This document shows positions 56,306 to 64,000 of a stretch of 64,000 nucleotides of DNA, piece by piece (positions within the stretch are counted from its first letter, which is position 1; each line of letters begins with the position of its first letter). A program made the position numbers and the translations under genes. Below the pieces are notes generated by a model, which ran no database searches, had not been told where the DNA came from, and saw nothing but the letters and a program-made list of their open reading frames with translations. Source of the stretch: Turnera subulata (lineage: Eukaryota > Streptophyta > Magnoliopsida > Malpighiales > Passifloraceae); the NCBI GenBank assembly GCA_028386065.3, contig JAKUCV010004313.1, positions 1 to 64,000 of the forward strand, read 5' to 3'.

Positions 56306-56796
56306 TGTGACACCCCGGGGTCTATGGGGTCGGGAAGTGTACTCTGGTGCCGGAATGAGTATGGATAAGGAGCGACTTCCAGCAGGCTTTAGACGGAGGG
56401 GCACATGAATGAGCCGAATCTACACCGGAATAGGAGAGATCCTGAGACTGTGTAGGAATGGCGCTACACAGTTGGGGCGATTTCATAATTATACGGGCAT
56501 GGGACTGTATAATTAAGAATAGCTCAAATGAAGTGATTTCGAGGTTGTATAGGTATGGGACTGTATAATCGAGAATAGTTTAAACGGTTTGATGGGTACT
56601 AACTATATCAACAAGGTGCACCTACCTTTTCGGTGCTCATCTTAGAAAATCCAAAGTTAAACGTGCTTGACTTGGAGCAATTCTAGGATGGGTGACCTCC
56701 TGGAAAGTTTTCCCTGGAAACATGCGAGTGAGGACAAAGCATGTTGGAAAGGTCCCGTGTTGGTCTGTAGTGACAGTCGACAACCAGGACGTTACA
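56306..56796 (+). mobile_element. Cassandra-like TRIM LTR with 5S rRNA-derived segment
   Basis: This 491-bp unit starts TGTGACACCCCGG and ends GACGTTACA, and contains a 5S rRNA-like block at 56613-56720. Before the 5S block there are two similar stretches around GGGACTGTATAAT(T/C). After it, the GGAAACATGCGAGTGAGGAC and GTGTTGGTCTGTAG wording fits the Cassandra TRIM family, whose LTRs carry 5S sequence (family knowledge). The flanking five bases do not match (GGGCC and GTCGG). Host element sequence jumps from the leader on the left to the end of integrase on the right. One side of the insertion has therefore been deleted. Confidence 0.75.
56613..56720 (+). pseudogene. 5S rRNA-like sequence inside the TRIM LTR
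   Basis: The order of 5S internal promoter elements is kept: AAGTTAAACGTGCTTG (A box, about 56653-56668), then CTAGGATGGGTGACCTCCTGG (56682-56702, C box). The 5' third is diverged (CCTACCTTTTCGGTGCTCATC). It differs from plant 5S genes at many sites and is not arrayed, so it is a captured promoter-type copy and not a functional rRNA gene. Confidence 0.85.
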
Positions 56797-57544
56797 GTCG
56801 GAGAGGACTATACAGACATTGGAGGATATGCTTAGAGCTTGTGTGCTCAATTTCAGTGGTTCTTGGGATGAGACATTACCGTTAGTTGAGTTTGCTTATA
56901 ACAACGGGTATCACTCCAGTATCGGTATGGCGCCTTATGAGGCTTTGTATGGGCGGAAGTGTCATAGTCCGTTCTGTTGGGATGAGGAAGGTCTGAGACA
57001 GGTGGTTGGTCCGGACCTAGTCCAGGAGACTGTTGATCAGATCGAGGTGGTTAAGCAGTGCATCAGAGCTGCTCAGGACCGGCAAAAGAGTTTTGCTGAT
57101 AAGCATTGTCAGGAGATGGAGTATAGTGTAGGTGACAGAGTTTTCCTCCGTGTTGCTCCCTGGAGAGGAGTTATCTGGTTTGGGAGGAAGGGCAAGTTGA
57201 GCCCTCGTTATATTGGTCCATATGAGATCATGGAGCGGATTGGTCCGCTGGCCTACAGATTGGCTTTACCGGAGGAGCTGTCGCGCATACATGATGTATT
57301 TCATGTTTCAATGCTGAGGCGATATCGGTCTGATCCTAGTCATGTTGTTTCCCCAACAGAGGTGGAGGTTGCTGAGGATTTGACCTATATGGAGGAGCCG
57401 GTAGAGATTTTGGCTCAGGAGGTGCGGCAATTGAGGAGTCATACCATTCCTATGGTTCGTGTTAGATGGAGCCGTCATTCCCCGAATGAGGCTACTTAGG
57501 AGGTTGAGTCCCATATGAGAGAGCAGTATCCACATCTGTTCTGA
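56797..57544 (+). pseudogene. Ty3 integrase C-terminal part and chromodomain
   Basis: The frame picks up inside the integrase core just at the catalytic Glu ([14 protein letters not shown], from 56798). It continues through [20 protein letters not shown] and the [13 protein letters not shown] module to a chromodomain that ends PHLF before TGA 57542-57544. A single in-frame TAG at 57497-57499 lies in the chromodomain where the family has Trp. The upstream integrase and the rest of pol are absent. It is a near relative of the family 1 element's integrase (same [23 protein letters not shown] wording). Confidence 0.92.
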
Positions 57545-57580
57545 CTTTCTTGTCTTGTAAATTTCGAGGATGAAATTTTA

Positions 57581-57596
57581 ATAAGAGGGGTGGAAC
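57581..57596 (+). promoter_or_regulatory. Polypurine tract of the family 2 element
   Basis: AATAAGAGGGGTGGAAC directly precedes the 3' LTR. Confidence 0.75.
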
Positions 57597-59987
57597 TGTA
57601 ACGCCCCGGATTTTCATAATTTAATTTATGGAATGTTTGGAAATTCTATTTCAATTTTACCCTCGATGTATTTCCGGATTTTTGTTTATGAAAACAAATT
57701 ATTTCCCTTGAAAATGTTAATTTTAAATGGGTATCGTAGGGTGTTCGAGTTTCGTCGGGTTTGAGAGCTTGTTTCGGGGTGAAACGTGGCCTACCGTAGT
57801 TTTAGTCTAAACTACGTCGTTTTGGGAGTGTGGGAGGAAAAAAAAAAAGAAAGGTTGACCAAGAAGGGCGGGTTGACCGCGCCCAAGCCAAACGACGTCG
57901 TTTTGGCTCGGACGGGTCAAAACACTAAGCCCCCTTTCCCTTCTCTTCCTTTCCTTTTCTTCTTTTCTTCTTTTTCTCTCTTTCGCCGCAGCTCACCCAC
58001 TCTTTTTTTTTTTTTCTCTCCCACGAAATCCCCTCCCCCGATTTGTGGCTTCAATCAGTTATCCCCGATTCTTTTCCCTCTTTTCATTCTTCGTTACTCT
58101 CCACTTAACCACCCTCTCTCTCTCGTCATCAGTAGCATCTCATCTCCTTGACTCCTCCCTCACACAAACACGCCGCCGCTACCTTCAATCGTCGCCGTAT
58201 CGCCGCTGCATCGAGGAGGGTAGAAGGACAGTGACGGGTGCGAGGACTCGAGCTGAGCTTGAGGTTGCAGCCGTCGCATCGCCGCTGGCTGGACACGGGA
58301 TCTGTCGAGGCGAGTTCAAGGCGAGTCACCGCCCTCACCAGCAAGTGCCGCCTCCACTGTTCCTCTTTGTTTCTCCTCGGGTTTTCTCATGTTTGGGTTC
58401 TAATGCGTGTTGTGTGTTGTGGTTTGTGGCAGGGGGTTTTGTGCTGTGGGTGTTGGATGGCGGTGGATGGTGCAGCGGGTGTTGTTGTGGTCTGCGAGGG
58501 TCGGCTGTGGGCCGTGTCGGGTTTTGTTGGTGATCCTTTCCGGGCAGGAAGGTTGCAGGCTCGGGGTTGCTGCGATTCCGAAGAGGTCTAGTGCTGGCAG
58601 CGAGTTCCACGGAGGTTTTAAGGCTCGGGTTGGCTGGGGACGGATTCCGGGCAGTTTGAGTTGTTTCCGAGTAAGGATCCGTTCATCAATTCTTCCTCTA
58701 ACTCGTTTTAAGGATCTGTGAGTGTTTGTGTTGAATCCGAGTAGGTTTGTTGTTTTTCGGTTGTTTCTGGCAGTTTTGGTGAATTCTGGCGAGGTTGACC
58801 GGAATCCAGCAAGCTCGGGATTTTTCCGGCGAGGCTTGGGTCTCTATTCGGGCAAACAGTAATTTCACGGCATTAACGGTATTTATTCTCGATTTTTAGT
58901 CTCAGATTTATTTGTACATAATGATGGATTTAATCGAGTTAATGTACATTTAATGTAATTGAGACTTAGTGGAAACCGTGTGCGGGGGTGAGAGTGTGTG
59001 TAGCCGAAAATTTACCGACATGGATAGAATTTTAGATCGTTTAACTCTTGGGCTCGGGAATGACCTTAGAACGGCATTTAGGAAAACCGGGCCCAGGCCT
59101 AACAACCTAACTCTTTAGCACAAGTATGTTATTCTGGACTGTAAGATATGGGCTCAAGGCCCAATAACATAAATGGATAGTCTCAGATTTAAGGAGATGG
59201 GCTTTAGGCCCAGGAACTCGTTATGGACATAAGGAATGGGCCTTAGGCTCAGGAATAGTTTATGGACTTAGTTGGGCTTAAGCCCAGAGCACTTTAGATC
59301 CCAATCTCTTTGGAGTTACCCTGTTGGGCTTAGACCCTGAAATCATATATCCGGATAGTTAGGGTCGGGTTTTTACTCAGTTGAGCATATAAGTATCATG
59401 CATGCACGGTTTGTTATAATTGTTTTGTAATTATTGTGTGTGCCGGTATTCAGGCACGGGTAACACCTCGGGAGTTGGAGGATCTGTTTTGGGAAAAGTT
59501 CTACAGGATAATCGTCATTGAGGTGACTTTATAAGTCTTTTTATGTTCGTTTGCATGTGCTTGTTGGTTTGGTTTGTCTGAGTTACATGCCTTGTTTGCT
59601 AACATGCCATGATCTGTATTGTGTGCCTGTGTTTTGCTATTTGTTGGTCGAGCATGATTTGTTTAACTGTTATGAGATATAACATGTGATATGATTTTGG
59701 GTGATCTGTGTAATGTGTTGTGGGTTGGAAACCCGGATGTTGATTTAATGAATAATTCACACAACTCTGATAAATCATAACTTTTGGCACACATGAACTC
59801 TTAAGTATGAATAAGAATAATATAGAATAAAAGATATACTACTGTGGGCTGATGACCGGAAGGTTCGAGCGGGAGGTGATACCCCTCGGGATTGCTTGCG
59901 GGATAGCATGGTATATGCGATTTAGCATATGGGTCTGTGATGACCGGTTCTACCTCCCTCATTCTACCTCCCCCTTTTTACCTCCCT

Positions 59988-60023
<36 letters not shown>

Positions 60024-60763
60024 GTGATTGTATTTTGGCTATATGCCTGGTTATATTGGGCTTACGCCCTGGTTGTCTCATGAGACAGGACCGAGCTCGA
60101 CGCACACAGTAGGGGGTGCTGAATAATAAATATAATAATAAAATTAACACACAAACAGATGTAAAACATAAACTATCTGCTTATATGTTGTTGGCATGTT
60201 GGTACTGGTTATTGTGTGTTTGCTTACTAGTGCTTGTTTCTCTATACTCCTTTCGAGCTTGCTTTGCACACCTACACAACTAGATTTATACTGCTCACTG
60301 AGTAGGCGACTCAAATTATTGCCACAGTTGTTTTTCAGGCCCTTAGTTAGCGTGCTGTTTCTCTCTTCCTTTCCGAAGTACGGACGTGGATATCCCAGTA
60401 GGTAGCTGTGCTTCTTCTCCCGGTTGGATCCATAGAGACGACATGCATATCATTTTCTTCTCTTGTTTTTATTTTATCTTTATCTTCCGCTGTATTGGAA
60501 TCTATTGAGATTTCATTCTTGTTTTTATTACATTGTCAGTGGGTTGCTGGGGTTTGATACTTGATGTTGTTTCGGCTGTTTGCCGGGTTGATTTATGACT
60601 TGATAAGCCGATTTATTCTTGTTCTTCTATGACATCTCAGTTTAGTAAGGTACACGGATAATGTTTTTGGCATTGATTTACATATCCCGGGTTTCAGGGG
60701 CATTTTGGAAAATTTCTTTTTTTAAACTATTTTATTTTGTAAATTCGGGATACGAGTGTTTCA
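57597..60763 (+). repeat. 3' LTR, Ty3 family 2
   Basis: 3167 bp, with the same blocks as the 5' LTR, including the boxes at 57808-57824 and 57889-57906. The (TC)n run at 59999-60023 is a few units longer than its partner at 55471-55489. Confidence 0.93.
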
Positions 60764-62863
60764 AACAACTCCAACAATTTTGCTAACCAACAAAATGCAG
60801 AAACAACACTCAACACGCTTCCCAATCACAAACTCGGCATCAACACAAATTGGAAAGTGGTTGGAGATTGGGTTCTTACCGGAAAGAGCCCAAAACCGTC
60901 GACTCCGTCCAGACCCGTCACAGGAGCTCACTGTCGAAAAACAACACTAACACACCAACAAGCAACACGCCCAACACAACCTGGAAAACACCAACACAGC
61001 ACCCGAACAACAAACCACCACCTGCACTATCGGCAAGGAAACCCACACGACCCGCCAGCAACCCGAAACAACACAAACAAGTACCCGATTAGCTAATCGG
61101 TACCCAAGCCAACGAACAAGAAGCAAAAAGTAAGAGCGTGGCTTACAAGTAAGTGACAGCGGCGGAAACTCCTCGACCAAGGCGGCGTGCCCGATCCGAC
61201 ACTCAAGCCCCTCACCTCGAGCTCTCCTCTGAAGGCGGCGGCGCGACGAGAAACCCAAGGGAAGAGCAGCGGGGTACGGTTGCTCCAAAGACGTGGCGGC
61301 GATGTCTCATCGGTGGAAGTAGGAAAGCAAAGGAACACGTCGGTAGTGGCTCGAGGAGAGAGGAGAAAGGAGTTATGGCAGTGGTGTGTGTTTGTAGAGA
61401 GAAAGAGAAAGAGAGAAAAGGGTAGCGGCGCACGGGAGAAGAAAAGAAAAAGAAAAGAGAGAAGAGAGGAAGAAAAGAAGAGAGGGTTAGGGTTGTCCGG
61501 CCCGAGCTCAAAACGACGCCGTTTTGAGCTTGGGCGCGGTCAACCCGCCCTAAGTCAACCTTCCTTTGTTTTTTTTTCGTTTAAGCTCAAAACGACGTAG
61601 TTTCACTAAAACTACTTAAAAGCGTAACTTCCAACTCCGAAACCCGATTTAACTCCAACGAAGGCTCGATTAAAGAAGGAACCCGACATAAAACTCAATA
61701 ATTCGAGGTAATTAAATACCCATAGGTCCAAAACTCCGAAGAACTCACGAGGGTAAAATTGGAATTAAAAATTCCAAAAATTCCATAAATAAAATTATGA
61801 AAAATCGGGGCGTTACATATTATGTGATACTGGTAAGATCAGTTAACTTCTTTGAATCTATATTAACTTCATGTTTTGAGTTTCATACTGGCAAGTGTGC
61901 CTTATGAATTGTCTATAGCCGAGTATACCTAGAGAGTACATCAGTTGTTAGTTGACATTTTAAAACAAAGATCAGATGATGAGAGATTATGATTGATTAT
62001 CCCAGAAGAGTTGTGAGGTTGAGTGCCTACTCGGAATAGTGTTTTATAAGTTTGTTGATCAGGATTATTGTTAGTGGAAGGGAAAAAAATAAAAATAATA
62101 AATTACGGTAACATCACTTAGACACTTAGATGTCACGTGAAAGGTAGAAGTACGATTGGGTGGTAGCCGCTTGTGTACTATGATTTGTTGAGGGGCCTGG
62201 GGTCCTCTTTGCCGTTGAGCTAAGGGTCTCACGGTTTTTTTTAATGAGTTTATTTGATTTGATTTAACGGGGAGACCCTGAGGTTAGCTAACCTGGCTAC
62301 CAAGTACGACCAATACTTATCACGTGACAGGGACCTTAATAATAAAATTGAAAAGTTTGTCGTCAGTTGTTAGTAAGAATAAGTGGACTGTATAGTAGTG
62401 AGCTGTCGGTCTAAGAGTTTTAGTCGGATAAGTGTCTGGATTCAATGATATGTTATACTTGCTATGCTTTGTTGTTTTTGTTGCTGGTTCAATGTTATTG
62501 CGGCTGCTCCTATATTGTGGTTTATTTGTTTATGGTGAGACAGTGGTTAGTCTCACCCCTCACATAGTTTATGCAGGTTAGTTGATCATAGACTAGGAGT
62601 GCATTCCGGCGGCTGTGGCATACCTCAGATAGGACTGGGATCCACTAGCTTGTATTAAGTTTCGCATAAGCCGTCACTGAATATGTAGAAAATGCTTCCG
62701 TTGTGCTGATAATGATGTCCCCGTATCGGGTGACGGAAATGTGATTTTATGCCTGTTTGACGATGTTACTTTTGTGAATTTACACTTTCATTATATGTTG
62801 GCCACGTGGTGGCACTGCTACTCTTGTATGTTTGGTAAATGGAAGTTGGGATGTTTCATAGGC

Positions 62864-63399
62864 AAATGACAAGAAAAAGGAACTTAGCAAATCATATGAA
62901 ATGCTTGGTACAGGGTATGAATTTTATAATAAGCCAAACTGTTGCCAAAATAAAAATTATTACATCAAACAAATAAATATTTCTTCTCCAGAATCTACAT
63001 CAAGAAAGCAAAAACCAAACCCATTGAACCTATAAGAATTGGTATTATAATGGGCTAGAAAAATTCCGCAAATCCAGGATTTTCGAGTAGAGGAGCTAAG
63101 TTTATATACGAAATTTTTTTTGGATGCTAATCGACTATATATATATGAAAAATTAAATTTATTTTTTAAAATGTAATAAAATATAATTTTAAAATTTGAT
63201 TAAAAAAATTATGACATAAAATGAAAGAATTAGAATTAAAAAAATTATATTTTAAATCATATTTGTAAAGGTTAATCATTAATTTTTAACCATGAATTTT
63301 TAATTGATATTGCACAAACGTATGAAATAACTGAATCGAAGCACAAAAACTTTATATCAGTAAAATATTTTTTAAAATTAAATTTAAAGTTATTAAAGT
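62864..63399. other. AT-rich DNA before the last LTR
   Basis: No gene is seen. It is the continuation of the DNA at 46803-47152 beyond the nest, and becomes strongly AT-rich from 63110. Confidence 0.6.
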
Positions 63400-64000
63400 T
63401 GTAACAGCCCGGGTAAAAATTTGGTATTTTTACCGGGGCTGTAAAAGTCGTTATACAGTGATTTACCGGAAGAATTAATCTTGGATAATTAATTCAAGGT
63501 AAATCGGGCATTGTTTTCCGTAACCGATGTTTTTCCCGCGCTCGTGATTTTTCCGTGGACTTTTCGGATCTAAGTTGGTATTTTTCGGGTCCCGGAATCC
63601 TCAGAAAAATCACACCAGAAAATAACTAAGGGGGTATGCAGTTATTTTCTGGTTCGGTCTGGACACGACCCTACATTATTGAGCCGCCTCAATAATGCAA
63701 GGCGACGCCACCTTTGCTGCTGTGCACATCAGTATAAAAGAAGAAGAAATCACAGGAAGAGGGGAGGAAGAAGAGAAAAAGAGAAAAGAAAGAAGAAAAA
63801 AAAAAGAGAGAAAGAAAAGAAAAGGAGAGAAAAAAAAAGAGAAAAAAAAAAGGTGAAAAAAAAGAAGAACCAGAAAATTAAAGAGGGAAAATCAGGAAAG
63901 AAAAAGAAAGGAAAAAAAAAAACGAATCAGAAATCAGAAAAAGAAAAAAAAAAGAAAAAAAGAAATTACTGAAAAATCAGGAAAAAAAGAAAAAAAAAGG
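63400..64000 (+). mobile_element. Ty3 family 1 LTR, cut by the window end
   Basis: It starts TGTAACAGCCCGGG at 63400. The first 40 bases form a near-perfect inverted repeat (ACAGCCCGGGTAAAAA against TTTTTACCGGGGCTGT, 15 of 16 paired). From about 63735 to the window end it is almost entirely purine, matching the tract in the solo LTR at 15116-17977. It is not known whether it is solo or part of a full element. The Lys/Glu-rich open frame from 63679 is a by-product of the purine tract. Confidence 0.92.
63735..64000 (+). repeat. Polypurine tract in the LTR
   Basis: At least 265 bp of A and G with only scattered other bases, starting about 335 bp into the LTR. Confidence 0.9.

Larger units (their letters stand above)
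53072..60763 (+). mobile_element. Internally deleted Ty3/gypsy element (family 2)
   Basis: LTRs are 53072-56229 (3158 bp) and 57597-60763 (3167 bp), TG...CA, very similar to each other. The 5-bp duplication AACAA is perfect (53067-53071 and 60764-60768). Only 1.37 kb of internal DNA remains: primer site, a short leader, a Cassandra-like LTR, the end of integrase with a chromodomain, and the polypurine tract. Gag, protease, reverse transcriptase and RNase H are missing, so the element is non-autonomous. The insertion is into the minus-strand solo LTR of its own family. Confidence 0.95.
50905..61817 (-). mobile_element. Solo LTR (Ty3 family 2) split by a nested element
   Basis: On the minus strand it starts TGTAACGCCCCG at 61817 and ends in TTTCA at 50905. 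A perfect 5-bp duplication TATTA flanks it (50900-50904 and 61818-61822). Its own sequence is 50905-53071 plus 60769-61817, about 3.2 kb, which matches the length and block order of the LTRs at 53072 and 57597 (the GGGC hairpin block, the 'GAGTAGGCGACTCA' block, the AAACGACG boxes). It is a different, more diverged copy of that family, in the opposite orientation. No internal region is present. Confidence 0.9.
47153..62858 (+). mobile_element. Outer LTR of the nest, probably a solo LTR
   Basis: It starts TGTAACCAGTG at 47153 and ends GGGATGTTTCA at 62858. A perfect 5-bp duplication TAGGC flanks it (47148-47152 and 62859-62863). The element's own sequence is 47153-50904 plus 61823-62858, about 4.8 kb, with a pyrimidine tract and CG-rich block at 47880-48430 and the 'CTCACCCCTCAC' block near 62550, the same order as in the family 1 LTRs. 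No primer site, polypurine tract or protein domain is seen in its own sequence, so it is called a solo LTR. About 1 kb at 49330-50300 looks foreign (Ty- or LARD-like) and may be a further insertion. Confidence 0.65.

Noticed and set aside
56613..56720. Functional 5S rRNA gene
   Set aside because: Many substitutions in the 5' third, single copy, and embedded in a TRIM LTR.
63679..63972. Lys-rich frame of 97 codons
   Set aside because: It is the polypurine tract of an LTR read in one frame.

Overview
The window is nuclear DNA from a flowering plant. The evidence is spliced genes with plant-type introns, an intronless LRR receptor kinase, tRNA-type SINEs, and a dense load of Ty3/gypsy, Ty1/copia, LINE and TRIM-type retroelements. 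A eudicot is likely (inference from base composition and element style); the species cannot be read from the sequence. There are three intact host genes: an RPK2-like leucine-rich-repeat receptor kinase (+ strand, 21978-25169) and two tandem paralogues of a DUF3754 membrane protein (- strand, 26480-30728 and 32465-40031). Both DUF3754 genes could be resolved into 15 exons with matching intron phases, giving uninterrupted frames of 499 and 491 codons.

Layout. 1-782: a minisatellite carrying fourteen perfect copies of a 12-bp palindrome. 783-2683: a truncated Ty3 LTR (-). 2684-4853: AT-rich DNA. 4859-14921: a complete but mutated Ty3/gypsy chromovirus with 2.5-2.7 kb LTRs and a 5-bp target duplication. 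15116-17977: a related solo LTR (-) with its own target duplication. 17978-20946: AT-rich DNA made of three tandem copies of one segment, reaching into the promoter side of the receptor kinase. 20947-40541: the gene island, where the kinase and DUF3754 gene A converge and DUF3754 gene B follows in tandem. 40542-46797: a decayed Ty1/copia element (-), inserted about 0.5 kb upstream of gene B and containing a LINE fragment. 47153-62858: a nested tower. An outer LTR (+) is split by a second LTR (-, 50905-61817). That one is split by an internally deleted Ty3 element (+, 53072-60763), which carries a Cassandra-like, 5S-rRNA-bearing TRIM LTR (56306-56796). The three outer levels each have a perfect 5-bp target duplication. 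63400-64000: the start of another LTR of the first Ty3 family.

The most unusual signal is self-complementarity. Several unrelated retroelements carry clusters of short stem-loops in which the stems change sequence in a compensating way while the loop stays similar. The left edge has a phased array of perfect palindromes in which the palindrome is invariant and the spacers have diverged. No known feature type explains these arrays, and they are the main candidates for something undescribed.

Functional picture. The receptor kinase should be a plasma-membrane signalling receptor, and the DUF3754 proteins are two-span membrane proteins of unknown role. The rest of the window is retroelement DNA, of which nothing looks coding-competent today.
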